A DNA stretch of 64,000 bases from Streptomyces rubiginosohelvolus. GTDB lineage: Bacteria; Actinomycetota; Actinomycetes; Streptomycetales; Streptomycetaceae. This document shows, one piece after another, positions 7,950 to 16,247 of this stretch (positions are counted from its first letter, which is position 1; each line of letters begins with the position of its first letter). The position numbers and the translations under genes are program-made. The DNA lies in NCBI RefSeq assembly GCF_014649875.1, contig NZ_BMTW01000013.1, positions 124,001-188,000 on the forward strand, read 5' to 3'. The notes under the pieces are model-generated. The model saw only the letters and a program-made list of their open reading frames with translations, was not told the DNA's origin and searched no databases.

Positions 7950-9170
7950 TTAGCTGAGGCGCTCAATCACCATCGCCATGCCCTGGCCGCCGCCCACGCA
8001 CATCGTCTCCAGGCCGAACTGCTTGTCGTGGAACTGGAGGCTGTTGATCAGCGTGCCGGTGATGCGGGCGCCGGTCATGCCGAAGGGGTGGCCGACCGCG
8101 ATCGCGCCGCCGTTGACGTTGACCTTGTCCAGCGGCAGGCCGAGGTCCCGGTAGGAGGGGATGACCTGGGCGGCGAACGCCTCGTTGATCTCGGCGAGGT
8201 CGATGTCGTCGATGGTCAGGCCGGCCCGCCTCAGCGCCTGCTTGCTGGCCTCGACCGGGCCGTAGCCCATGATCTCCGGGGAGAGGCCGGAGACGCCGGT
8301 GGAGACGATCCGGGCCAGCGGGGTCAGGCCCAGCTCGCGCGCCTTGGTGTCGGACATGATCACCAGGGCCGCGGCGCCGTCGTTGAGCGGGCAGCAGTTG
8401 CCCGCGGTGACCAGGCCGTCGGGGCGGAACACCGGCTTCAGGCCCTGCACGCCCTCCAGCGTGACGCCCGCGCGCGGGCCGTCGTCCTTGGAGACGACCG
8501 TGCCGTCGGGGGTGGTGACCGGCGTGATCTCCCGCTCCCAGAAGCCGTTCTTCAGGGCTTCCTCGGCGAGGTTCTGCGACCGTACGCCGAACTCGTCCAT
8601 GTCCTGACGGGTGACGCCCTTGGCCCGGGCCAGGTTCTCCGCCGTCTGTCCCATCGAGATGTACGCGTCCGGGACGAGGCCGTCCTCGCGCGGGTCGTGC
8701 CAGCTCGCGCCGGACTCCTCGGCGCGGGCCGCGGTGCGGGCCTCGGCCTCGGCGAACAGCGGGTTGTGCGTGTCCGGCAGGCTGTCGGAGTTGCCCTTGG
8801 TGAAGCGGGACACCATCTCGACACCGGCCGAGATGAAGACGTCGCCCTCGCCCGCCTTGATCGCGTGCAGCGCCATCCGGCTGGTCTGCAGCGAGGAGGA
8901 GCAGTAGCGGGTGACCGTACAGCCGGGAAGGTGGTCCATCCCCATCTGCACGGCGATGATGCGGCCCAGGTTGTTGCCCTGCTCGCCGCCGGGCAGACCG
9001 CAGCCCAGCATCAGGTCGTCGATGTCCTTCGGGTCCAGCTCGGGGACCTTGGCCAGCGCGGTCTGGATGATCGTGGCGGTCAGGTCGTCCGCGCGCAGGT
9101 CCTTCAGGGACCCCTTGAAGGCGCGGCCGATCGGCGAACGGGCGGCAGAGACGATCACGGCTTCGGGCAT
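7950..9170 (-). CDS. Acetyl-CoA C-acetyltransferase (thiolase)
   Basis: This 406-residue type II thiolase has the acyl-accepting Cys90 in RYCSSSLQT, the NEAFA motif, His in GGAIAVGHPFGMTGAR and the C-terminal catalytic Cys in CVGGGQG. It condenses two acetyl-CoA, or cleaves 3-ketoacyl-CoA, in fatty-acid oxidation or C4-unit supply. The start at 9170 (MPEAVIVSAARSP) matches the family N-terminus; a longer frame to 9284 adds only low-complexity residues. It is transcribed alone, with an AT-richer 205-bp region on its 3' side. Confidence 0.95.
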   Translation of the reverse strand: MPEAVIVSAARSPIGRAFKGSLKDLRADDLTATIIQTALAKVPELDPKDIDDLMLGCGLPGGEQGNNLGRIIAVQMGMDHLPGCTVTRYCSSSLQTSRMALHAIKAGEGDVFISAGVEMVSRFTKGNSDSLPDTHNPLFAEAEARTAARAEESGASWHDPREDGLVPDAYISMGQTAENLARAKGVTRQDMDEFGVRSQNLAEEALKNGFWEREITPVTTPDGTVVSKDDGPRAGVTLEGVQGLKPVFRPDGLVTAGNCCPLNDGAAALVIMSDTKARELGLTPLARIVSTGVSGLSPEIMGYGPVEASKQALRRAGLTIDDIDLAEINEAFAAQVIPSYRDLGLPLDKVNVNGGAIAVGHPFGMTGARITGTLINSLQFHDKQFGLETMCVGGGQGMAMVIERLS

Positions 9171-9356
9171 CACGCGGCTCCAAGGGGCTGGAAGGCTGTA
9201 CGGGCTGTGAGGCTGTACGGCTGCACGTCGGGGTGGGCAGGCGGAACTCCTCTGGAAGTTACCCGGACGTATCGCCGGGGTCACCCGGCAGGCCGTGTGA
9301 TGCGGGACTCTTTTCTAAGCGCTTGCTCAGCACGGCCCGCCGGGTGACCCCACCCG

Positions 9357-10385
9357 CTACGCGTGCCCGTGGGCCGCGTCCGGGTGGGCGTGCGGGGTGG
9401 GTTCCGTGGAGGCGGGCAGACGCCGCCGCCTGCGGTGCTTGAGGAGGGCCCAGGGAGCGCGCGCCCCCGTGACCTCCGTACCGGCCTCCCGGGCCGCCTG
9501 GGAGGCCGCCTTCGCCACCGGGAGGATGTCCTCGCGCCGTGCGCCGTCCAGCCGGTCGGTCTCCGGCCACAGGCCCAGCACCGCGCACAGCGTGGGCAGC
9601 ACCGCCATGGCCGCCGTGGCGTAGCCCTCGGCGGAGGGGTGGTAGTTGTCCGGGCCGAACAGTTCGCGCGGGTTCGCCGCGAACTCCGGGCCCAGCAGGT
9701 CGCCCAGCGACACCGTGCGCCCGCCCTGCTCCACCGTGCCGATCGTCTGCGCCGCCGCCAGCTGCCGGCTCACCCGCCGGGCCAGCCAGCGCAGCGGCTG
9801 GTAGACCGGCTCGATCGTGCCCAGGTCCGGGCAGGTCCCGACGACCACCTCCGCCCCCGCCGTCCGCAGCCTGCGCACCGCCGTCGTCAGACAGCGCACC
9901 GACTGGGTCGCCGGCATCCGGTGGGTGACGTCGTTCGCCCCGATCATGATCACGCAGACGTCCGGGACCCGCGCCGGATCCGCGAGCAGCAGCGACACCT
10001 GCCGCTCCAGATCGTCCGACCGGGCCCCGGGCAGGGCCACGTTCCGCAGATCCACCGGCCGCTCGGCCACCGCCGCGAGACCCGAGGCCAGCAGGGCGCC
10101 CGGGGTCTGCCCGGCCCGCCGCACCCCCTGGCCCGCGGCCGTCGAATCCCCGAGCATCCCGAGCCGCATCGCGTCGTTCGGCCCGGCGAACGCCACTCCG
10201 TACCGCCCGTCCGCACTCGGCGGAACCGGCGCCGTCCCGCCGCCGACCTGCCTCTTCGCGAGCTGGACCTCCGCCAGGAACACGCCCACGGCCGCCGCAC
10301 CGATCAACCCGATGCTGCCACCGCCGTAAGCCGCGCCCGCCGCGATCCGCCGTGCCACCCTTGCTCTCGACACAGTCCGGTCCAC
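9357..10385 (-). CDS. Membrane-tethered SGNH/GDSL hydrolase
   Basis: This 342-residue protein has a hydrophobic N-terminal segment (about residues 13-38, probable anchor or uncleaved signal), then SGNH blocks: LGDSTAAGQG (nucleophile Ser), GARS, GANDVTHR and DNYHPSAEGY (catalytic Asp/His). Such enzymes hydrolyse ester bonds in lipids or sugar acetyls; the substrate is unknown. The GTG start at 10385 has GGAGG a few bases upstream. It is divergent from the cystathionine beta-synthase gene, with about 130 bp between them. A C-terminal basic tail (about 30 residues) follows the catalytic domain. Confidence 0.88.
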   Translation of the reverse strand: MDRTVSRARVARRIAAGAAYGGGSIGLIGAAAVGVFLAEVQLAKRQVGGGTAPVPPSADGRYGVAFAGPNDAMRLGMLGDSTAAGQGVRRAGQTPGALLASGLAAVAERPVDLRNVALPGARSDDLERQVSLLLADPARVPDVCVIMIGANDVTHRMPATQSVRCLTTAVRRLRTAGAEVVVGTCPDLGTIEPVYQPLRWLARRVSRQLAAAQTIGTVEQGGRTVSLGDLLGPEFAANPRELFGPDNYHPSAEGYATAAMAVLPTLCAVLGLWPETDRLDGARREDILPVAKAASQAAREAGTEVTGARAPWALLKHRRRRRLPASTEPTPHAHPDAAHGHA

Positions 10386-10517
10386 CTCCTCCTCGCCGTA
10401 CAGCCGTACACGTACCTACTTGCCCCGCTCGGGGCTCCGCGTACTCCTTCCCGTACGCACAGTGCGTCCCGTACGCATACTCTGGGCCGGACCATCTCGG
10501 AGATCCCGGAGTACACG

Positions 10518-11924
10518 GTGCAATTCCACGATTCGATGATCAGTCTTGTCGGCAACACCCCGCTGGTGAGGCTGCGCAACGTCACGGCAGGTATCCAGGC
10601 GACCGTCCTGGCCAAGGTCGAGTACTTCAACCCCGGCGGGTCCGTGAAGGACCGCATCGCGCTGCGCATGATCGAGGCGGCCGAGCAGAGCGGGGAGCTG
10701 AAGCCCGGCGGCACGATCGTCGAGCCGACCAGCGGCAACACCGGCGTCGGCCTCGCCATCGTCGCGCAGCAGAAGGGCTACAAGTGCATCTTCGTCTGCC
10801 CGGACAAGGTGTCCACGGACAAGATCAACGTGCTGCGGGCGTACGGCGCCGAGGTCGTCGTCTGCCCCACCGCCGTTGACCCCGAGCACCCGGACTCGTA
10901 CTACAACGTCTCCGACCGGCTGGTCACCGAGACGCCGGGCGCCTGGAAGCCCGACCAGTACTCCAACCCGAACAACCCGCGCTCGCACTACGAGACCACC
11001 GGTCCCGAGCTGTGGGAGCAGACGGAGGGGAAGATCACCCACTTCGTCGCGGGCGTCGGCACCGGCGGCACCATCAGCGGCACCGGCCGCTACCTCAAGG
11101 AGATCAGCGACGGCGCGGTCCAGGTCATCGGCGCGGACCCGGAGGGCTCGGTCTACTCCGGCGGCTCCGGGCGGCCGTATCTGGTCGAGGGCGTCGGCGA
11201 GGACTTCTGGCCGAGCGCCTACGACCGCAACGTGACGGACGAGATCGTCGCGGTGTCCGACAAGGACTCCTTCCAGATGACCCGCCGCCTCGCGAAGGAG
11301 GAGGGCCTGCTCGTCGGCGGCTCCTGCGGCATGGCGGTCGTCGGCGCCCTGGAGGTCGCCAAGCGGCTCGGCCCCGACGACGTCGTCGTGGTGCTGCTCC
11401 CCGACAGCGGGCGCGGCTACCTGAGCAAGATCTTCAACGACGAGTGGATGGCCGACTACGGCTTCCTGGAGGACTCCGGCACCTCCGCCAACGTCGGCGC
11501 GGTCCTGGACTTCAAGGAGGGCCCGATGCCCTCGCTCGTCCACATGCACCCGGAGGAGACGGTCGGCGAGGCCATCGACGTGCTGCGCGAGTACGGCGTC
11601 TCCCAGATGCCGATCGTGAAGCCGGGCGCCGGCCACCCGGACGTGATGGCCGCCGAGGTCATCGGCTCCGTCGTGGAGCGGCAGCTGCTGGACGCGCTGT
11701 TCACCCAGCGCGCCTCGCTGAGCGACCCGCTGGAGAAGCACATGTCGGCCCCGCTGCCGCAGGTCGGCTCCGGCGAACCGGTCGAGGACCTGATGGCCGT
11801 GCTCAGCGGCACGGACGGGGCCGACGCCGCGATCGTGCTCGTCGAGGGCAAGCCGAAGGGCGTCGTGAGCCGGCAGGACCTGCTGGCTTTCCTCGCCAAG
11901 GACGCGGGCACGGCGAAGGCCTGA
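10518..11924 (+). CDS. cbs: Cystathionine beta-synthase with C-terminal CBS pair
   Basis: This 468-residue PLP enzyme has the Schiff-base Lys44 in GGSVKDRIA, the Asn loop SGNTG, the phosphate loop GTGGTISGTG and, from about residue 335, two CBS domains. It makes cystathionine from serine and homocysteine, the first step of reverse transsulfuration. The GTG at 10518 is chosen because GGAG lies six bases upstream and MQFHDSMISLVGNTPLV is the usual family N-terminus. The much longer open frame upstream, to 9363, overlaps the divergent SGNH gene and is not coding. Confidence 0.95.
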   Translation: MQFHDSMISLVGNTPLVRLRNVTAGIQATVLAKVEYFNPGGSVKDRIALRMIEAAEQSGELKPGGTIVEPTSGNTGVGLAIVAQQKGYKCIFVCPDKVSTDKINVLRAYGAEVVVCPTAVDPEHPDSYYNVSDRLVTETPGAWKPDQYSNPNNPRSHYETTGPELWEQTEGKITHFVAGVGTGGTISGTGRYLKEISDGAVQVIGADPEGSVYSGGSGRPYLVEGVGEDFWPSAYDRNVTDEIVAVSDKDSFQMTRRLAKEEGLLVGGSCGMAVVGALEVAKRLGPDDVVVVLLPDSGRGYLSKIFNDEWMADYGFLEDSGTSANVGAVLDFKEGPMPSLVHMHPEETVGEAIDVLREYGVSQMPIVKPGAGHPDVMAAEVIGSVVERQLLDALFTQRASLSDPLEKHMSAPLPQVGSGEPVEDLMAVLSGTDGADAAIVLVEGKPKGVVSRQDLLAFLAKDAGTAKA

Positions 11925-11936
11925 CGGGGCATCTCC

Positions 11937-11965
11937 GTCGCCCGGCTCTCCCAGGGCCGGGCGAC
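11937..11965 (+). terminator. Terminator after cystathionine beta-synthase
   Basis: A 10-bp stem GTCGCCCGGC/GCCGGGCGAC closes a 9-nt loop 13 bp after the stop codon. Confidence 0.65.
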
Positions 11966-12104
11966 GGGCCTGGGAGGGTCGGGCGCGGGGCGTCCGAGAG
12001 TCCGGCGCGCGGCCTCGGGGAAGCCGGTCGCGGGGCTTCGCGAAAACGGTACGAGCGCGTCACGTCCGCGCAGCACCCGCTTAACACGGCTCCGGCACAT
12101 TGGT

Positions 12105-12134
12105 GGGTGTCGGCAGGGAAACCCGCCGGCACCC
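12105..12134. other. Nested hairpin in a 386-bp gene-free convergent region
   Basis: The interval 11966-12350 holds no convincing gene. GGGTGTCGGC (12105-12114) pairs with GCCGGCACCC (12125-12134), allowing one G-U, around an inner GGG-AAA-CCC. The surrounding bases (12070-12105) are relatively AT-rich for this genome and include ttaaca. A non-coding RNA is possible; no known riboswitch consensus was recognised. Confidence 0.4.
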
Positions 12135-12222
12135 AGAACGGCGACACCGGACTACGGAGCGGCTCCCGGACCTCCACCGTCGCCCGGACGCGAGCAACCG
12201 GCCCTGACCCGGACCGCGTCCC

Positions 12223-12281
12223 TCGCGGGGACCGCCGTCGTCCCGCCCCCCGGGTGACCGGGGGTGCGGCGGTCCCCGCGA
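12223..12281. terminator. Long hairpin, probable terminator for the minus-strand gene or an orphan RNA
   Basis: A perfect 15-bp stem (TCGCGGGGACCGCCG, 12223-12237, with 12267-12281) encloses a loop that itself contains CCCCCCGG/CCGGGGG complementarity. It lies 70 bp beyond the end of the minus-strand gene at 12351. Confidence 0.6.
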
Positions 12282-12350
12282 CATAACCTTCCGGCTCGGC
12301 CCTTCCCCGCCCCCGCGCCGGGCTCAGGTCTGCCCGGCCCCTTGCCGGGC

Positions 12351-12767
12351 TCAGTCCTTCCAGTCGGACGACGTCCGTTCCTCCCGGCGGCGGAACAGCC
12401 CCCCGCCCCGCGCCGCCTGGAACGCGTTGACGCCGACGATGCCGAGCCAGGCCACCACCAGCCCTCCCATCCCGGCGTTCACGACGCCGATCGCGGACAG
12501 CGGGACCGCCAGGATCAGCGAGACGATCCCCAGCGCGTGCCGCTCCCCGAAGGTCTCCGGCTGCGCCGGACGCGCGCCTCGGGCATGGGTCATCTGCTGC
12601 TCGGCGAGCTGACGGCGGACCCGGCGGTCGAGTGTGGTGTCGAGGCGCTGCTCGACCTTCTCCAGGAACGATTCGATGAGCACGGACTCGTACTCCGCAC
12701 CCAGCTCGCCGCGGGCCTGGAGGGTGGCGGCGAGCTCCTTCTTGAGCTCGTGGTCACGGGCTTCCAT
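12351..12767 (-). CDS. Small membrane protein with cytoplasmic coiled coil
   Basis: This 138-residue protein has an N-terminal charged helical region (about 1-65, heptad-like Leu/Glu pattern), then two hydrophobic segments (about 75-97 and 100-118) and a short basic, acidic-ended tail. The layout looks like a two-TM protein with both termini inside. Start ATG at 12767. It is divergent from the RpiR regulator, sharing 178 bp. Family not recognised; function unknown. Confidence 0.75.
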   Translation of the reverse strand: MEARDHELKKELAATLQARGELGAEYESVLIESFLEKVEQRLDTTLDRRVRRQLAEQQMTHARGARPAQPETFGERHALGIVSLILAVPLSAIGVVNAGMGGLVVAWLGIVGVNAFQAARGGGLFRRREERTSSDWKD

Positions 12768-12881
12768 ACGGATGACGGTACGGAGTCCGGGCCCCCGTGA
12801 CAGTAGGGCTAGCCCCCGAATTCCCTGGGGCTAACCCCCCTTACAGGGCTCCTGCATATGGACATACAGCAACCTTCCTGG

Positions 12882-12892
12882 CTGAATAGAAT
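12882..12892 (+). promoter_or_regulatory. Putative -10 / operator half-site ahead of the RpiR regulator
   Basis: CTGAATAG (12882-12889) overlaps a -10-like TAGAAT (12887-12892). The same CTGAATAG, read on the opposite strand as CTATTCAG, is at 17773-17780 in the hut promoter. The similarity may reflect only a shared -10 sequence. Confidence 0.3.
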
Positions 12893-12945
12893 GGTCGTCG
12901 CCGGTCGGGCGCGACGGATCCAGCAAGATCCAGCAAGGGGACACC

Positions 12946-13791
12946 ATGAGCGGGAGCAGCCCCGCCGCACGGTTGCAGCGGCTCTTCGAGGGCCACCGGC
13001 TCACGCCCACCCAGCGGCGCATCGCGCACTGCATGGTCCGCCGGGCCGCCGACGCGCCGTTCCTCTCCAGCGTCGAGCTGGCCGAGCTGGCCGGAGTGAG
13101 CCAGCCCTCCGTCACCCGCTTCGCCGTCGCCCTCGGCTTCGACGGCTATCCGGCGCTGCGCAGGCACCTGCGCGAGGTCGCCCCCGCCGACCCGGAGCAG
13201 GAGGAGACGGGCGAGCGGTACAACGAGTACCAGCAGGCCGTCCGCGCCGAGATCGAGAACCTTCAGCACCTCTCCGACGTGCTCGCCGACCCCGCGCCCG
13301 TCGAGCGGGCCGGGCGGCTGCTCGCCGGCTCCCGGCCCCTGCCGGTGCTCGGGCTGCGCGCCGCCTCCTCGCAGGCGCGCGGTTTCGGCTACTTCGCCGC
13401 CAAGGTGCACCCCGACGTCCGTGTGCTCGACGAGGGCGGCAGCATGCTGGCCGACCGGATCGACTCCGCCCGCCGGGCCGGGGCCACCGCCTTGATGTGC
13501 TTCGCACTGCCGCGCCACCCCAAGGAGAGCGTGGACGCGCTCGCGTACGCCCAGGACCAGGGGCTGACCGTCGTGACGGTCGCCGACTCCGCGTTCGCGC
13601 CCGTCGCCAAGCACAGCGATCTGCTGCTCCCGGCGGCCATCGGCTCCGGGCTCTCCTTCGACACCGTCTGTGCGCCGATGCTGCTCGGCCGGGTGCTGCT
13701 GGAGGCGATGTGCGACGGACTCCCGGATGCCCAGGCGCGGTTGGAGGAGTTCGACGTACGGGCGGCGGCGCGCGGTCTGTTCGTGGAGTGA
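12946..13791 (+). CDS. MurR/RpiR family transcriptional regulator
   Basis: This 281-residue protein has an N-terminal RpiR-type helix-turn-helix (about 1-80; the recognition region is VELAELAGVSQPSVTRFAVALGF) and a C-terminal SIS sugar-isomerase fold (about 120-260). SIS domains in this family usually bind a phosphosugar or other small metabolite. Start ATG at 12946, with AAGGGGA upstream. It is divergent from the small membrane protein and 4 kb from the hut operon. The ligand is not deducible; a weak operator-like similarity links it to the hut promoter. Confidence 0.9.
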   Translation: MSGSSPAARLQRLFEGHRLTPTQRRIAHCMVRRAADAPFLSSVELAELAGVSQPSVTRFAVALGFDGYPALRRHLREVAPADPEQEETGERYNEYQQAVRAEIENLQHLSDVLADPAPVERAGRLLAGSRPLPVLGLRAASSQARGFGYFAAKVHPDVRVLDEGGSMLADRIDSARRAGATALMCFALPRHPKESVDALAYAQDQGLTVVTVADSAFAPVAKHSDLLLPAAIGSGLSFDTVCAPMLLGRVLLEAMCDGLPDAQARLEEFDVRAAARGLFVE

Positions 13792-13820
13792 GACCCCGGC
13801 CCCGCGCCGCCCCGGATGCG

Positions 13821-14195
13821 TCAGACCTCCAGCTCGGCCTCGATCTTCTTCAACTGGTGGCGGGCCATGGCCAGGTTCGCCCGGCTGGCGTCCAGCACCA
13901 GGTAGAGGAACAGGCCGTTGCCGCCACGGGTCTTGAGCAGCCGGATCAGGTGGTACTGGGTGTTCAGGGTGATGAGGATGTCCTCGATCTCCTCCTTGAG
14001 CCCCAGGTGCTCCATGGTGCGGAGCTTGGCGCGGATCACGTCGGTGTTGCCCGCGGCGGCGACCTCCAGGTTGAAGTCCTTGCCGCCGCCGAGCGTGCCC
14101 AGGGCCATCCCGCTCGTGTAGTCGACGAGGGCGACACCCGTGGTGCCCTCGATCGAGCTCATCGCTTCCTTCAGTGCCGCTTCGGTGTTCGCCAT
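13821..14195 (-). CDS. Roadblock/LC7 domain protein
   Basis: This 124-residue single-domain protein has the Roadblock/LC7 pattern: ALVDYTSGMALGTLGG near residues 22-37 and LFLYLVLDASRANLAMARHQL in the C-terminal helix. Roadblock proteins dimerise and act as GTPase-activating or scaffold subunits for Ras-like GTPases (MglB-type); Streptomyces conservons use them beside a histidine kinase and a GTPase. Here no GTPase is adjacent. It is closely related to the product of 15682-16089 (matching DWTSGLALGT and DRSAGNLALARMRL), suggesting duplication. Confidence 0.85.
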   Translation of the reverse strand: MANTEAALKEAMSSIEGTTGVALVDYTSGMALGTLGGGKDFNLEVAAAGNTDVIRAKLRTMEHLGLKEEIEDILITLNTQYHLIRLLKTRGGNGLFLYLVLDASRANLAMARHQLKKIEAELEV

Positions 14196-14366
14196 GGAGG
14201 CTCGTTTCCTTTCCCTGGCCGGTCGCGGTGACCGGGTCCGTTTCTGTGCCGGCCGCTCGGCCGGTTTCCGTGCGGGCTGGTGCTCGGGCTTCTGCGTGAT
14301 GGCTGAGTCCCGGTGGTTGTGGCGGTACGGGTGGGGGGAATCGGGCGACCCCTGCGCGAGGGCGCG

Positions 14367-14840
14367 TTACGTGGGGCGTTGCGGCAGGGCGCGGTTGGGT
14401 GCGGTGGCGGGGCGCGGCGGCGCGGCACGGGGGGTGGCGGCGGGGCGCTCGACCCGCTCCAGGGCGGCGTCGACGAGTTCGCCGATCCGGGCGCCCGCGC
14501 GGCGGCCCTCCAGATGGAGCCGGCCGACGTTGATGCGGTCCTCGGCCAGCAGCGTCAGGACGGCAGAGGAGCCCGCGGCGTAGGTGGCGATGTAGCCGCT
14601 GCCGCCGCGGACGAGGAGTTCCCGGAAGCCGCCCCGGCCGGTGGCGTCGGTCATCCGGATGGAGACGCCGAGGGCGGCCGCGGTGAGGGCGGCGACGCCC
14701 TCCGCCTCGACGCCCGGGGTGTCGTGGGCCAGGACGAGCCCGTCGGTGGAGGCGGCCAGCGCCCCGGAGAGCAGGGGGACCCGGGCGCGTAACCGCTGGA
14801 GCTCGTCGAGGACATCACGTGTTTCGGCCTCGGGCACCAT
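14367..14840 (-). CDS. Roadblock/LC7 (MglB-like) protein with a TTA codon
   Basis: This 157-residue protein has a Roadblock/LC7 domain (about 10-130) resembling the DUF/MglB-type subunit of conservons: GALAASTDGLVLAHD, then GGSGYIATYAAGSSAVLTLLA and IGELVDAALERV. A Pro/Ala-rich tail follows. Start ATG at 14840, with AGGAG seven bases upstream; the longer open frame to 15461 is spurious. Leu17 is encoded by TTA (14790-14792), so full translation should require the bldA tRNA encoded 9.5 kb away. The next gene upstream on the same strand ends 38 bp away, so they probably form an operon. Confidence 0.85.
   Translation of the reverse strand: MVPEAETRDVLDELQRLRARVPLLSGALAASTDGLVLAHDTPGVEAEGVAALTAAALGVSIRMTDATGRGGFRELLVRGGSGYIATYAAGSSAVLTLLAEDRINVGRLHLEGRRAGARIGELVDAALERVERPAATPRAAPPRPATAPNRALPQRPT
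14790..14792 (-). promoter_or_regulatory. In-frame TTA leucine codon (bldA-dependent)
   Basis: Read on the minus strand, codon 17 of the gene starting at 14840 is TTA, in the context CTC CAG CGG TTA CGC GCC. It is the only in-frame TTA I found among the genes of the window. Confidence 0.85.
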
Positions 14841-14878
14841 CGGCTGTCTCCTCCCGGCACGCTGTCTGAGCGCGCGTA

Positions 14879-15685
14879 TCACAGGGCCTCCAATGCGTCT
14901 CGGAGTCGGCGCAGCAGGGCGATATCGGGGTCGGCCGTCACCTCGGGGAGCGTGATCCGGCCGGGGGTCTCGGCGGCCGGCAGGGGCTGGGCGCGGACCG
15001 CCTCCACCAGGCCGGCCGCGGCGAGACGCCGTAGGTCGACCAGGATGTGAAACGCCGAACGGCCCAGCGCCTGCGCGATGTCCGAGGCCGTACGGACCCC
15101 GTCGACCAGCTCCAGGAGCCGCCGCTGCCGGGCGGGGACCGGGGCGTCGGTCCCGTGCGCCGTCCGCAGCAGCGGGGCGCTGTCGCAGGCGGGGTCGGGC
15201 CAGATCCGGTCCAGGAACTCCCGTCTGCGCAGCGTCTCGCGCTCCACGGCGGCGACCGGGACGGGCCGCACCGGACCGATCCAGTGCGCCACCCCGTAAC
15301 GGAAGCGGGCGGGCGTCCCGGTCGGGGCGAGTGCGAAGAACGCGGCGTCGTACAGCGCACCCAGATGGCACAACTCCAGTGCGCCGCCCGGCACATGACC
15401 GCTGTCCACGAGATAGCGGCCGACCCGGTGGCCCGCCCCGGCCTGCGCCACGGCGTCCCACCAGCCCTCGTGCCGCAGGGTTCCGCCGGTGGTGAGCAGG
15501 ACGTCGATACCAGGGGTGGCGGGGCTCTCGGCGTGCACCACCTGGCCGTCGGCGAGGTAGAGCGTGCCGCGGTCGCGCATCAGGGCGCCGGTGGCGCGCT
15601 CGGCGGCCAGTCGCTGGAGCATCGGGGAGAGGACCGGGAGCCTGTCCGTCTCCGGTGCGTCGGGGTCGGCGGCTATCGCGCTCAT
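14879..15685 (-). CDS. DUF4388-like (PatA N-terminal-like) regulator with C-terminal winged-helix region
   Basis: This 268-residue protein begins with a region (about 15-120) matching the DUF4388 pattern: a stretch of ATGALMRDRGTLYLADGQVVHAES followed by a GID/LL module. The C-terminal region (about 185-245: RRLLELVDGVRTASDIAQALG, then FHILVDLRRLAAAGLVE) looks like a winged helix. DUF4388 proteins accompany GTPase/roadblock and two-component signalling systems. Its ATG at 15685 overlaps the stop of the upstream roadblock gene (ATGA), showing translational coupling. It is probably cytoplasmic. Confidence 0.75.
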   Translation of the reverse strand: MSAIAADPDAPETDRLPVLSPMLQRLAAERATGALMRDRGTLYLADGQVVHAESPATPGIDVLLTTGGTLRHEGWWDAVAQAGAGHRVGRYLVDSGHVPGGALELCHLGALYDAAFFALAPTGTPARFRYGVAHWIGPVRPVPVAAVERETLRRREFLDRIWPDPACDSAPLLRTAHGTDAPVPARQRRLLELVDGVRTASDIAQALGRSAFHILVDLRRLAAAGLVEAVRAQPLPAAETPGRITLPEVTADPDIALLRRLRDALEAL

Positions 15686-16089
15686 GCCAGCACCAGCCGC
15701 TCGGCCAGTTCGCTCAGCCGCATCCGGGCGAGCGCGAGATTGCCCGCCGAGCGGTCGAGCCAGAGATGCAGGAAGACACTGCTGTCGAATGCCGTCTCCA
15801 CGAATCGGAGCATGTGGTATCCGTCGTGGGTGGTGACGATGACGTCCTCGACCGGGGTGCTCGGTGACTCCGCGGGTCGCCCGCCTTCCGCGCCGAGGTG
15901 GGCGAAGGCGGGCTGTTCGGCGGTCATCCGGGCGACCTCCGCCGTCTCGGCGGCGGTCGCCTCGTGGTCGCCGTTGGGGGAGTCCCCGATGGTGCCGAGG
16001 GCGAGACCGCTCGTCCAGTCGACCACCGAGGCGCCCCGGGCACCGGGCAGCCTCATGACTTCGAGCAGGCACTCGTCGATTCCGGGCAC
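15682..16089 (-). CDS. Roadblock/LC7-like protein
   Basis: This 135-residue protein has SVVDWTSGLALGTIGDS (about 20-36), a VTTHDGYHMLRFVE strand pair and a C-terminal LWLDRSAGNLALARMRLSEL helix, the same signature as the product of 13821-14195. Start GTG at 16089, preceded by GGGAGGGGAAA. It is the first gene of a likely operon with the DUF4388-like gene (4-bp overlap) and the TTA-containing roadblock gene. Confidence 0.8.
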   Translation of the reverse strand: MPGIDECLLEVMRLPGARGASVVDWTSGLALGTIGDSPNGDHEATAAETAEVARMTAEQPAFAHLGAEGGRPAESPSTPVEDVIVTTHDGYHMLRFVETAFDSSVFLHLWLDRSAGNLALARMRLSELAERLVLA

Positions 16090-16247
16090 GCGGATTTCCC
16101 CTCCCGACGTGGCGTACGGCTGTAACGCAGAGGCTACGCAACGTGCTCAGGGCTGGTGGAGGTTCTGGCATTTTCCTTTGGTACATGCCCTCCGGGGTGT
16201 AAAGGAGCGGCCGAAAAGTGGTGGCCGACAGGTGTGGTGACGTCCGG

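Noticed and set aside
12061..12280. Cobalamin or other riboswitch after cystathionine beta-synthase
   Set aside because: A GGGAAACCC segment looked suggestive, but the B12-box and other core sequence are missing, and no gene lies downstream on the same strand.
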